Shown: positions 36,270 to 44,433 of the stretch, piece by piece
How the letters are laid out: the number at the start of each line of letters is the position of its first letter
Numbering within the stretch: position 1 is the first letter of the stretch
Assembly (NCBI RefSeq): GCF_010727605.1
Contig: NZ_AP022568.1
Location: forward strand, 2,976,001 to 3,040,000
DNA length: 64,000 nt
From: Mycobacterium simiae
GTDB taxonomy: Bacteria > Actinomycetota > Actinomycetes > Mycobacteriales > Mycobacteriaceae
Direction of reading: 5' to 3'
Position numbers and translations under genes: made by a program
Notes under the pieces: generated by a model
Seen by the model: only the letters and a program-made list of their open reading frames with translations
Told to the model about the DNA's origin: nothing
The model's database searches: none

Positions 36270-37196
36270 ATGGGGTGGTATCTCGCGCGCCGGATCGCCG
36301 TGCTGGTGCCCGTCTTCTTGGGCGCCACGTTGCTGATTTACGGCATGGTCTTTCTGCTTCCCGGCGATCCATTGGCCGCGATCGCGGGGGACCGGCCGCT
36401 GACGCCGGCCGTGGCCGCGCAGTTGCGGGCCCGCTACCACCTCGACGATCCGTTCCTGGTGCAGTACCTGCGCTACGTCGGCGGCGTCCTGCACGGCGAC
36501 TTGGGCCGCGCCTACTCCGGGTTGCCGGTCAGTTCCGTTATGGCGCATGCCTTTCCGGTCACTATCCGGCTGGCGCTGATCGCACTCGTGGTCGAGGCAG
36601 TGCTGGGCGTCGGGTTCGGCGTGGTATCCGGCCTGCGGCGGGGCGGGCTGTTCGACGCCACGGTGCTGATCACCGGCCTGGTGATCATCGCGATCCCGAT
36701 TTTCGTGCTCGGCTTCCTGGCTCAGTTCCTGTTCGGGGTCAAGCTCGGCATCGCGCCGGTCACCGTCGGCGAACGGGCGACGTTCGTGCGCCTGCTGCTA
36801 CCCGGCATCGTCTTGGGCTCAGTCTCGTTCGCCTACGTGGTGCGGCTGACCCGATCGGCGGTGGCCGCCAACGCGGACGCCGACTACGTCCGCACCGCGA
36901 CGGCCAAAGGACTGTCGCGGCCGCGGGTGGTGACTGTACACATCCTGCGCAACTCGCTGATCCCGGTCGTGACGTTCTTGGGCGCCGACCTGGGGGCGCT
37001 GATGGGTGGGGCGATGGTCACCGAAGGCATCTTCAATATTCACGGCGTCGGTGGCGTGCTCTACCAAGCCGTCACGCGGCAAGAGGCGCCGACTGTCGTG
37101 TCGATCGTGACGGTGTTGGTGCTCATCTATCTGATCACCAACCTGCTGGTGGATCTGCTCTACGCGGCGCTGGACCCACGGATCCGCTATGGCTGA
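36270..37196 (+). CDS. dppB: Dipeptide ABC transporter permease DppB
   Basis: 308 residues, the same as M. tuberculosis DppB, with six membrane helices. MGWYLARRIAVLVPVFLGAT is the typical N-terminal helix, and DYVRTATAKGLSRPRVVTVH is the EAA-like loop that contacts the ATPase. It forms the membrane channel with DppC. Starts ATG and overlaps the dppC start by 8 bases. Confidence 0.95.
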   Translation: MGWYLARRIAVLVPVFLGATLLIYGMVFLLPGDPLAAIAGDRPLTPAVAAQLRARYHLDDPFLVQYLRYVGGVLHGDLGRAYSGLPVSSVMAHAFPVTIRLALIALVVEAVLGVGFGVVSGLRRGGLFDATVLITGLVIIAIPIFVLGFLAQFLFGVKLGIAPVTVGERATFVRLLLPGIVLGSVSFAYVVRLTRSAVAANADADYVRTATAKGLSRPRVVTVHILRNSLIPVVTFLGADLGALMGGAMVTEGIFNIHGVGGVLYQAVTRQEAPTVVSIVTVLVLIYLITNLLVDLLYAALDPRIRYG

Positions 37197-38052
37197 ACAT
37201 TCCGGTTTCTGGCGTGAAACCTGGCGAAAGCTGCACCGCCGCCCCAAGTTCGTCGTCGCGAGCGTGCTGATTGTGCTGATTCTGGCGGTCGCGCTGTTTC
37301 CGACGTTGTTCACCCACGCCGACCCCAGCTATGCCGATCCCAGCCAGAGCCTGCGCAGCCCGTCGGCGGCGCACTGGTTCGGCACGGACCTGCAGGGCCA
37401 CGACATCTACGCGCGCACCATCTACGGGGCGCGGGCGTCGGTGACGGTCGGACTGGGCGCCACCCTGCTGGTGTTCGTCCTGGGCGGGGCGCTCGGTGCG
37501 TTGGCTGGGTTCTACGGCGGCTGGATCGACGCCGTCGTCTCGCGCGTCACCGACATCTTCTTCGGGCTGCCGCTGCTGTTGGCCGCGATCGTGCTGATGC
37601 AGGTCTTGCACCACCGCACGGTGTGGACGGTGATCGCCATCCTGGCATTGTTCGGCTGGCCGCAGATCGCGCGCATCGCCCGGGGCGCGGTACTGCAGGT
37701 GCGGGCCAGCGACTACGTGTTGGCGGCTAAAGCATTGGGGTTGAGCAGGTTTCAAACGCTGCTACGGCACGCAGTGCCGAATGCCGTAGGACCGGTGATC
37801 GCGATGGCTACGATCGCGCTGGGAGTCTTCATCGTCACCGAGGCCACCCTGTCCTACCTGGGCGTCGGCCTGCCGACCTCGGTGGTGTCCTGGGGCGGCG
37901 ATATCAACCTCGCGCAGACACGGTTGCGGGCGGGTTCGCCGATCCTGTTCTACCCGGCCGGTGCGCTGGCGGTCACGGTGCTGGCGTTCATGATGATGGG
38001 CGATGCGCTGCGCGACGCCTTGGATCCCGCGTCGCGAGCGAGGCGCGCATGA
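37189..38052 (+). CDS. dppC: Dipeptide ABC transporter permease DppC
   Basis: 287 residues with an N-terminal OppC-type segment (WRKLHRRPKFVVASVLIVLI), FGTDLQGHDIYARTIYGARA, and the EAA loop DYVLAAKALGLSRFQTLLRH. Slightly longer than the M. tuberculosis annotation, probably from start choice. Its stop overlaps the dppD ATG (ATGA). Confidence 0.95.
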   Translation: MAEHSGFWRETWRKLHRRPKFVVASVLIVLILAVALFPTLFTHADPSYADPSQSLRSPSAAHWFGTDLQGHDIYARTIYGARASVTVGLGATLLVFVLGGALGALAGFYGGWIDAVVSRVTDIFFGLPLLLAAIVLMQVLHHRTVWTVIAILALFGWPQIARIARGAVLQVRASDYVLAAKALGLSRFQTLLRHAVPNAVGPVIAMATIALGVFIVTEATLSYLGVGLPTSVVSWGGDINLAQTRLRAGSPILFYPAGALAVTVLAFMMMGDALRDALDPASRARRA

Positions 38053-39662
38053 ACACCTCGCAGTCGCCGCTGCTGACCGTCGAGGGCCTGAAGGTCAGTT
38101 TCGGTGATCATGCCCCCGCGGTGCGCGGCGTGGATCTGGGCGTCTTGCGCGGTCAGACCGTCGCCGTGGTAGGCGAGTCGGGCTCGGGAAAGTCCACCAC
38201 GGCCGCCGCGATCCTCGGGCTCCTACCGCCCGGCGGTCGAATCACGGGTGGCCGCATCATGTTTGACGGGATCGACATCACCTCGGCGGATCGCCGCGTG
38301 CTGCGCTCCATCCGGGGGCGTCGCATCGGCTACGTTCCGCAAGATCCGATGACCAACCTCAACCCGGTCTGGAAGGTCGGCTTCCAGGTCCGGGAGGCGC
38401 TGCGGGCCAACACCGATGGTCGTCAGGCCCGCCGGCGGGCGGTGGAGCTGTTGGCTCAGGCCGGGATGGCCGAGCCGGTGAAACAAGCCGCCAAGTATCC
38501 GCACCAGCTCTCCGGCGGCATGTGCCAACGAGCCTTGATCGCCATCGGCCTCGCGGGGCACCCGCAGCTGTTGATCGCCGACGAGCCGACATCCGCGCTC
38601 GACGTCACCGTGCAGCGCCAAGTGCTCGACCATCTGCAACACCTGACCCATGAACTCGGCACCGCGCTGTTGCTGATCACCCACGACCTGGCGTTGGCCG
38701 CCGAACGGGCCGAGCGGGTCGTCGTCATGCACCGCGGGGTAGTGGTGGAAACCGGTGCTGCGCAATCCATCCTGCGCGAACCGCACCATGAGTACACGCG
38801 GCGACTGGTGGCCGCTGCCCCGTCGCTCACGGTTCGCAGCCGGACGTCGGCGTTGACCCAGGCGGACGACATCCTAGTCGGCACCGGGCTCACCAAGGTC
38901 TACCGGGAATCGCACGGTGCACCGTGGCGGCGTGCCGAGATTCGCGCTGTTGACGCGGTGTCGTTCCGGCTGCGTCGGGCCCAAACCCTGGCCATTGTCG
39001 GCGAATCGGGTTCGGGCAAGTCCACGGTGGCCCGGATGGCGCTCGGCTTGCTCGAACCGACCTCAGGCACCGTGATGTTCGACGGCACCCGCATCTCGGG
39101 CACGTCGAGCCGCGCGGTGATGATGGCCTTTCGCCGACGCGTGCAGCCGGTGTTCCAGAACCCGTACAGCAGCCTGGACCCGATGTATTCGGTGTTTCGA
39201 GCCATCGAAGAACCGTTGCGCATCCACCGCCTCGGCGACCGCCGGCAGCGCGAGCGGGCCGTGCGAGAGCTCCTCGACCAGGTGGCGCTGCCGTCGTCGG
39301 TGCTGGGCAGGTTGCCGCGCGAGTTGTCCGGCGGTCAACGCCAGCGGGTCGCGATCGCGCGGGCCTTGGCGCTGCGGCCTGATGTGCTGATCTGCGACGA
39401 GGCGGTGTCGGCGCTCGACGTGCTGGTGCAGGCGCAGATCCAGGAGCTGCTGAGTTCGTTGCAGGCCGACCTCGGTCTCGCCTACCTGTTCATCAGTCAC
39501 GACTTGGCGGTGGTCCGGCAGATCGCCGACGAAGTGCTGGTGATGCGCGCCGGGAGAATCGTCGAGCAGGCCGCCACCGCGGAGCTGTTCACCCGGCCCA
39601 ACCACAAGTACACCCGGCAATTGCTGGAGGCCATTCCCGGGGCATCCACCCCGTCCCGCTAG
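38049..39662 (+). CDS. dppD: Dipeptide ABC transporter ATPase DppD (two fused ABC domains)
   Basis: 537 residues with two complete nucleotide-binding domains. Each has a Walker A GESGSGKST; signatures are LSGGMCQRALIA and LSGGQRQRVAIA; Walker B is LLIADEPTSALD and LICDEAVSALD. The oligopeptide-transporter C-terminal extension (EYTRRLVAAAPSL, KYTRQLLEAIPG) follows each. It powers the DppBC channel; one fused protein replaces separate DppD and DppF. Confidence 0.96.
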   Translation: MNTSQSPLLTVEGLKVSFGDHAPAVRGVDLGVLRGQTVAVVGESGSGKSTTAAAILGLLPPGGRITGGRIMFDGIDITSADRRVLRSIRGRRIGYVPQDPMTNLNPVWKVGFQVREALRANTDGRQARRRAVELLAQAGMAEPVKQAAKYPHQLSGGMCQRALIAIGLAGHPQLLIADEPTSALDVTVQRQVLDHLQHLTHELGTALLLITHDLALAAERAERVVVMHRGVVVETGAAQSILREPHHEYTRRLVAAAPSLTVRSRTSALTQADDILVGTGLTKVYRESHGAPWRRAEIRAVDAVSFRLRRAQTLAIVGESGSGKSTVARMALGLLEPTSGTVMFDGTRISGTSSRAVMMAFRRRVQPVFQNPYSSLDPMYSVFRAIEEPLRIHRLGDRRQRERAVRELLDQVALPSSVLGRLPRELSGGQRQRVAIARALALRPDVLICDEAVSALDVLVQAQIQELLSSLQADLGLAYLFISHDLAVVRQIADEVLVMRAGRIVEQAATAELFTRPNHKYTRQLLEAIPGASTPSR

Positions 39663-39673
39663 GTTGGCAAGCT

Positions 39674-40435
39674 GTGACGGCAGACCCGCTGGCCCCGCTG
39701 ATGGAGCTGCCCGGCGTCGCCGAGGCGAGCGATCGGGCTCGCGAGGCGCTGGGCCGCGCCCACCGGCATCGGGCGAACCTGCGCGGCTGGCCGGTCACTG
39801 CCGCTGAAGCCTCGTTACGTGCGGCCCGCGCCTCCTCGGTGCTCGACGGCGGCCCGGTGCGGTTTGAAGACTTGGCGGATCAGGCCGGGGTCAGCGACCC
39901 GGTGTTCGGTGGCGCACTGCGGGTGGCCCAGGAGCTGGAGGGCGGCGGCGGTCTGGTGGTCAGGACATGGCAGCGGGCTCCGCTGCAGGCCTTGGCGCGC
40001 CTGCACATGCTGGCCGCCGCGGACTTGGCCGACGATGATCACCTGGGTCGGCCCCGGGCCGACTCCGAGGTGGGCCCGCGGCTGGCGCTGCTGGCCGACA
40101 TCGTCAGCGGCCGCAGCCAAGTGCCGGCGCCGGTGATGGCCGCGGTCGCGCACGGAGAATTGCTGACCCTCAAGCCCTTTGGCAGCGCCGACGGTGTGGT
40201 GGCGCGCGCGGCCTCGCGACTGGTGACCATCGCCAGCGGGCTCGACCCGCACGGTCTGGGCGTGCCTGAGGTCAGCTGGATGCGCAAACCGGGCGACTAT
40301 CGCTCTGCCGCAAGCGGATTCGCCGAGGGCACGCCGCGGGGGGTGGGCGCTTGGTTGGTGCTGTGTTGCCGGGCGCTGCAAGCCGGCGCGCAGGAGGCCT
40401 TGTCGATCGCGGAGTCTTTGCCGGGGAAGAAATAG
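39674..40435 (+). CDS. Fic-like protein with degenerate active site (Rv3662c-like)
   Basis: 253 residues from GTG, 11 bases after dppD. The order looks like Fic: an N-terminal ARASSVLDGG resembling the (S/T)SxIEG inhibitory helix, and VMAAVAHGELLTLKPFGSAD followed by GVVAR at residues 155-178. Against the Fic motif HPFxxGNGRxxR, the catalytic histidine is lysine (167), PF is kept, asparagine is aspartate and the first arginine is valine. If the reading is right it cannot AMPylate by the usual mechanism. Databases may list it only as a mycobacterial hypothetical. Probably transcribed with dpp. Confidence 0.75.
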   Translation: MTADPLAPLMELPGVAEASDRAREALGRAHRHRANLRGWPVTAAEASLRAARASSVLDGGPVRFEDLADQAGVSDPVFGGALRVAQELEGGGGLVVRTWQRAPLQALARLHMLAAADLADDDHLGRPRADSEVGPRLALLADIVSGRSQVPAPVMAAVAHGELLTLKPFGSADGVVARAASRLVTIASGLDPHGLGVPEVSWMRKPGDYRSAASGFAEGTPRGVGAWLVLCCRALQAGAQEALSIAESLPGKK

Positions 40436-40464
40436 CCCGGGCGAAAAAAGACTTGAACATGCAG

Positions 40465-40503
40465 AGCGGGCGACGCTCCGAAGTATTCGGTCCGCCGCCC
40501 GCT
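40465..40503. terminator. Large hairpin downstream of the Fic-like gene
   Basis: AGCGGGCG (40465-40472) and CGCCCGCT (40496-40503) are perfect complements, and inside them CCGAA/TTCGG forms a second stem with a 3-base loop. It lies 30 bases after the stop. On the minus strand it is followed by a TTTTTT run (40445-40450), so it could terminate transcripts from either side. Confidence 0.5.
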
Positions 40504-40872
40504 AGCACGGAACCCGGTTACCATGCGTGCACTTTTGGGCTGCGTGGGTGGCCTCGGCGATCTTGCGACGCTTCGAGCCTCAACCCCACCCAAAGGGTCG
40601 TCCAAGCTCTTCTGCTTTTTCGCAATTACGCAGGCCCGCAACACTTCTGCCATTATCGCGGCTATGACTCCGCGTGGGTGCCGGGTACCGTGCTGGGCGC
40701 CCGGGTTGGGAGATCGAACCTTCTCTTCCGGATCGACCTTGGCCGCACCGGGCTTCCGTGGTTCCTTTGTACTACTAGACCCTTAGCACAGCAAGGGTCA
40801 ATTCTGTAAACATTGCGAATTCGCCGGCGATCGTATTTGCCGGCCGACGGTGTTCGGCGAGTCGCGCCGACG
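40504..40872. other. Gene-free convergent intergenic region
   Basis: About 370 bases between two convergent genes. Base composition is lower in GC than the flanks, and the short open frames have no ribosome sites or family resemblance. I see no tRNA, repeat or clear promoter here. Unusual for such a compact stretch. Confidence 0.5.
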
Positions 40873-41730
40873 CTACAACGCGAAGCGGCGCAACAGTGAA
40901 TAGGTGACCGCACCGGCGGCCAGCGCCGTGATGCTCACTGCCGCCGTGGTGGCGATCGCGGCGCCCGACGGCGCCGGGATCCGGTCGCGAAGCGACACCG
41001 GCCGGGAGAAGCTCAGCACCGGCCAACCACGTTCGGTCGCTTCCTTGCGCAGGGCGCGGTCGGGGTTGACGACACTCGGATGGCCGACGGCCTCGAGCAT
41101 CGGCAGGTCGGTGATCGAGTCGGAGTAGGCGTAGCAGTGTTCCAGCGGATAGCCCTCGCGTGCGGCCAGCTCGCGGATGGCTTGCACCTTGCCTTCGCCG
41201 TAGCAGTAGAACGCGACCTCGCCGGTGTACTTGCCGTCCTCGACGACCATCCGCGTCGCCATCGCGTGCGTGGCACCAAGCGCACGGGCAATCGGCGCCA
41301 CGATCTCCTCGCCGGACGCCGAGACCACGACGACGTCGCGGCCGCACAGCTTGTGCGCGGCGATCAGGTCCGCGGCTTCGGCGAACACCAGCGGGGTCAC
41401 GATGTCGTGCAGCGTTTCGTTGACGATCGACTTGACCTGAGCGACGTCCCAGCCGGTGCACATGTTGGCCAGGTGGGTACGCATGCGGTCCATCTGGTCA
41501 TGATCGGCACCCGAGAGCAGGAATATGAATTGGGCGTAGCTGGACTTCAGCACGGCACGTCGGTTGAGCAGTCCTTGGTTGAAGAACGGTTTGCTGAACG
41601 CCAGGGTGCTGGACTTGGCGATGATCGTTTTGTCGAGGTCGAAGAAGGCCGCGGTGCGGGCGTGCGAGAGCTCGGGTGCGGCGGTCTGGACGGAAGTTTG
41701 CTGGGGTGCGTCCGAGTCGGAGACGGTCAC
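40873..41730 (-). CDS. HAD-IB phosphatase with C-terminal membrane anchor (Rv3661-like)
   Basis: 285 residues from GTG 41730; upstream in-frame residues look non-conserved. Motif I is AAFFDLDKTIIAKSSTLAF (nucleophile and acid aspartates), motif II VVVVSASGEEIVAPI, then GEGKVQAIRELA with the lysine and AYSDSITDLPMLEAVGHP with motif IV. A single C-terminal helix (TTAAVSITALAAGAVTYSLL) would hold it at the membrane. Relatives are annotated as SerB-type phosphoserine phosphatases or lysophosphatidate phosphatases; the substrate is unknown. Confidence 0.9.
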   Translation of the reverse strand: MTVSDSDAPQQTSVQTAAPELSHARTAAFFDLDKTIIAKSSTLAFSKPFFNQGLLNRRAVLKSSYAQFIFLLSGADHDQMDRMRTHLANMCTGWDVAQVKSIVNETLHDIVTPLVFAEAADLIAAHKLCGRDVVVVSASGEEIVAPIARALGATHAMATRMVVEDGKYTGEVAFYCYGEGKVQAIRELAAREGYPLEHCYAYSDSITDLPMLEAVGHPSVVNPDRALRKEATERGWPVLSFSRPVSLRDRIPAPSGAAIATTAAVSITALAAGAVTYSLLRRFAL

Positions 41731-41883
41731 GACCTCAGCATAGGTGGATTGGCCTCGCCGTCCGCGTGCTTGTCGGTACAAGCCGCTGAACAGGGTGAAA
41801 CGCACGAGGCCAACGGGGTTTTTGCGGCGAAAAGGGCCGCTCGGCAAAAAACCGCTATTGCGTCAATACGCACTGTCGTGTGT

Positions 41884-41889
41884 ATAGTA
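41884..41889 (+). promoter_or_regulatory. Possible -10 element reading toward ssd
   Basis: TATAGT fits the mycobacterial TANNNT -10; a TTGCGT about 19 bases upstream is a weak -35. It would start a transcript at about 41896 that runs into three hairpins and then the ssd-tad operon. The reverse strand of the same site reads TACTAT, so it could also serve the opposite direction. Confidence 0.3.
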
Positions 41890-41896
41890 AGCATTA

Positions 41897-41984
41897 CTCG
41901 GCCTACGCCGAGGGTGTATCAGCCCGACCCCCCGGGGCTGATGCACGACGACCTCCGCCTCCTCCCCCCCTGGCGGGGGTCGTC
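41897..41984. repeat. Three consecutive hairpins
   Basis: Stem 1: CTCGGC/GCCGAG at 41897-41912. Stem 2: ATCAGCCC/GGGCTGAT at 41918-41942. Stem 3: GACGACC/GGTCGTC at 41947-41984 with an inner C-run/G-run stem, followed on the plus strand by CCTTTT. All three are perfect. They suggest a structured RNA or a leader/attenuator. Confidence 0.6.
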
Positions 41985-42089
41985 CCTTTTCTGGGGTATT
42001 TTTCCCGGCATTCGAACCATCGCAATCTGCCCTCTGCGCGTTGCGGGCACACTGTTATCCATAGCACCGGCAGACACTCGCGGCACGTC

Positions 42090-42119
42090 TTTGTGCACAC
42101 TGGCGTCTCTCTGCACAAA
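42090..42119. repeat. 8-bp inverted repeat upstream of ssd
   Basis: TTTGTGCA at 42090-42097 and TGCACAAA at 42112-42119 are perfect complements, 14 bases apart, 51 bases before the ssd start. It may be an operator for a dimeric regulator of the tad operon or a hairpin. It does not match the CRP consensus TGTGA-N6-TCACA. Confidence 0.5.
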
Positions 42120-42169
42120 TCCGGGTTTGGGACTGGTGTCCCATCCTGGCCTGCTTGCACCGTGGTGGG

Positions 42170-43264
42170 GTGACGGTCAGCACGGGCCCGGAGGCGAGAC
42201 GTTCCGCCGGCGTTTTGGCGGTCCTGACCGACGCGAACCTGCGTGATGAGCTGGACCGGGTGGCCGCCGCAGTCGGTGTGCGAGTGGTGCACGCCGGCGG
42301 GTCGTCCATCGGTCGGAAAACCTGGTCGGCGGCCGCCGCGGTGGTGCTCGACGAGGCCGCGGCGCGACGTTGCGCCGATCTGCCCCGCCGGGCCCATGTG
42401 AGTGTGTTGAGCGCCGCCACACCCGCCTCGTCGACCTGGGCGGCGGCGGTCGCGGTCGGCGCCCAAGACGTCCTGACCCTGCCCGAGCGGGAACACGAAC
42501 TCATCCGCGAACTCGCTGAGGCGGCCGAATCGGTCCGGGACGACCGATCGCGCGGCGAAGTTGTCGCGGTGATTGGCGGCTGTGGCGGGGCCGGCGCCTC
42601 GCTGTTCGCTGCCGCCCTGGCGCGCGTCGCGCCCGAGGCGCTGCTGATCGATCTTGATCCCTGGTGCGGCGGCGCCGATTTGCTGCTCGGCGCCGAGGCG
42701 ACGCCGGGAGTGCGGTGGCCGGACCTGGCCTTGCAAGCCGGACGCCTCAACTGGTCGGCCGTGCGTGATGCGTTGCCGCGGCTCGGTCGCATGAGCCTGC
42801 TGTCCGGCACGCGGCACAGTTACGAGTTGGACGCCGGGCCGGTGCAGGCGGTGGTCGACGCGGGCAGCCGCGGCGGGGTCAGCGTGGTGTGCGATCTGCC
42901 GCGCCGGCTGACTGATGCCGCCCACGCCGCGCTGGATGCCGCCGACCTGGTCGTGGTCGTCAGTCCCTGTGACGTGCGCGCGTGCGCGGCGACGGCGGCG
43001 ATCACCCCGGTGCTGGCCGCGACCAATCCGAACCTCGGGTTGGTGGCCCGCGGGCCGTCGCCGGGCGGCTTGCGGGCCGCCGAACTCGCCGACATCACCG
43101 GGCTGCCGCTGTTGGCGTCAATGCGGGCCGAACCGCACCTGGTCGAACGGCTCGAGCATGGCGGCCTGCGACTGGGACGGCGGTCCGCGCTGGCGGCCGC
43201 GGCGCGGCGCGTGCTGGGCATGCTGCCCCAAGCGCGGTCGGCGGCGAAAGGCCGGGCGGCGTGA
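42170..43264 (+). CDS. ssd: Septum-site-determining/CpaE-like P-loop protein Ssd (Rv3660c-like)
   Basis: 364 residues from GTG 42170; the M. tuberculosis annotation starts about 14 residues later. An N-terminal receiver-like segment (about 10-115) precedes a MinD/CpaE-type domain starting VVAVIGGCGGAGASLFAAAL. The loop lacks the lysine of the normal GKGGxGKT motif, so nucleotide binding may be weak or altered. Switch residues LLIDLDPWCGGADLLLG and VVCDLPRRL are recognisable. In tad loci CpaE positions the pilus machine; in M. tuberculosis Ssd overproduction blocks septation. Stop overlaps the next GTG (GTGA). Confidence 0.9.
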   Translation: MTVSTGPEARRSAGVLAVLTDANLRDELDRVAAAVGVRVVHAGGSSIGRKTWSAAAAVVLDEAAARRCADLPRRAHVSVLSAATPASSTWAAAVAVGAQDVLTLPEREHELIRELAEAAESVRDDRSRGEVVAVIGGCGGAGASLFAAALARVAPEALLIDLDPWCGGADLLLGAEATPGVRWPDLALQAGRLNWSAVRDALPRLGRMSLLSGTRHSYELDAGPVQAVVDAGSRGGVSVVCDLPRRLTDAAHAALDAADLVVVVSPCDVRACAATAAITPVLAATNPNLGLVARGPSPGGLRAAELADITGLPLLASMRAEPHLVERLEHGGLRLGRRSALAAAARRVLGMLPQARSAAKGRAA

Positions 43265-44433
43265 GTGAGCCATTGATCGAGCGAGTCCGCGAGCGGCTCG
43301 CCGCAGAGTCCGCGCCGCTGGGTTCGTCGCTGCGCCCCAACGTGGTGGCCGCGGCGATCCGGGCCGAGGCCGGCGGGATGCTCGGCGATACCGAGGTGCT
43401 GGCCAATCTTCGGGTGTTACAAACCGAGTTGACCGGCGCCGGCATCCTGCAACCGCTGCTGTGCGCCGACGGCACCACCGACGTCCTGGTCACCGCGCCG
43501 GACGCGGTGTGGGTCGACGACGGAAACGGCCTGCGCCGCAGTCACATCCGATTTGCCGACGAGGCGGCAGTGCGGCGGTTGGCGCAGCGGCTCGCCCTGG
43601 CCGCGGGCCGACGCCTCGACGATGCCCAGCCGTGGGTTGACGGTCAGCTCACCGGGATCGGGTCCGGCGGGTTTGCGGTCCGGTTGCACGCGGTGCTGCC
43701 CCCGGCAGCGGCCGCGGGCACGTGTTTGTCGCTGCGGGTGTTGCGGCCGGCTACACAGGATCTGTCGGCACTGGCCGCGGCGGGTGCGATCCCACCGGAG
43801 GCGGCCGCGCTGGTCGCCGACATCATCGCGGCGCGGTTGGCATTCCTGGTCTGCGGCGGCACCGGCGCCGGCAAGACAACCCTGCTGGCCGCCATGTTGG
43901 GCGCCGTGCCGACATCCGAGCGGATCGTGTGTGTCGAGGATGCCGCGGAGTTGGCGCCGCCGCACCCGCACTTGGTGAAGCTGGTTGCGCGATGCGCCAA
44001 TGTCGAAGGCGTGGGCGAGGTTTCGGTGCGTCAACTGGTTCGGCAGGCCTTGCGCATGCGGCCCGATCGCATCGTGGTCGGCGAGGTTCGGGGCGCCGAG
44101 GTGGTGGACCTGCTGGCCGCGTTGAACACCGGCCATGACGGCGGGGCGGGCACCGTGCATGCGAACAGTCCGGGTGAGGTCCCGGCGCGATTGGAGGCGC
44201 TGGGCGCCCTCGGCGGCCTGGACCGTGCCGCGTTGCACAGTCAGTTGGCCGCCGCCGTGCAGGTGCTGCTCCACGTCGCCCGGGACCGAACGGGCCGACG
44301 CCGGCTCACCGAGATCGCGGTGCTGCGCCACGTCGACGGGCGGGTCCACGCGGTGACGGCGTGGCACGCGGAGCAGGGGATGACCCACGATGCCGGTGCA
44401 CTGCATCGCTTGTTGGAAAGCAGACTGCCGTGA
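43261..44433 (+). CDS. tadA: Tad/type II-IV secretion ATPase (TadA/CpaF-like, Rv3659c)
   Basis: 390 residues from GTG. Walker A CGGTGAGKTTLLAAML near residue 200, aspartate box VCVEDAAELAPPHPH, Walker B MRPDRIVVGEVRGAEVVDLL and histidine box GTVHANSP are all present. It is the hexameric motor for Flp pilus assembly at the inner face of the membrane. GTGA overlaps join it to ssd before and the TadB-like gene after. Confidence 0.95.
   Translation: MSEPLIERVRERLAAESAPLGSSLRPNVVAAAIRAEAGGMLGDTEVLANLRVLQTELTGAGILQPLLCADGTTDVLVTAPDAVWVDDGNGLRRSHIRFADEAAVRRLAQRLALAAGRRLDDAQPWVDGQLTGIGSGGFAVRLHAVLPPAAAAGTCLSLRVLRPATQDLSALAAAGAIPPEAAALVADIIAARLAFLVCGGTGAGKTTLLAAMLGAVPTSERIVCVEDAAELAPPHPHLVKLVARCANVEGVGEVSVRQLVRQALRMRPDRIVVGEVRGAEVVDLLAALNTGHDGGAGTVHANSPGEVPARLEALGALGGLDRAALHSQLAAAVQVLLHVARDRTGRRRLTEIAVLRHVDGRVHAVTAWHAEQGMTHDAGALHRLLESRLP

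Larger units (their letters stand above)
41840..42065 (-). ncRNA. Candidate Ms1/MTS2823-type small RNA region
   Basis: In M. tuberculosis the abundant stationary-phase RNA MTS2823 (Ms1 in M. smegmatis, which binds RNA polymerase core) lies between Rv3660c and Rv3661, in the Rv3661 direction. The same gap here is 439 bases, has no ORF and is packed with strong hairpins. Strand and limits are inferred from that synteny. A T6 run on the minus strand near 41845-41850 may mark the 3' end. I cannot verify homology from memory of the RNA sequence, and a plus-strand leader of ssd is the alternative. Confidence 0.4.

Noticed and set aside
40523..40786. 87-codon ORF in the gap before the Rv3661-like gene
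   Set aside because: No ribosome site, no family resemblance, amino-acid content unlike neighbours.
42090..42119. CRP site upstream of ssd
   Set aside because: The half-sites and 14-base spacing do not fit TGTGA-N6-TCACA.
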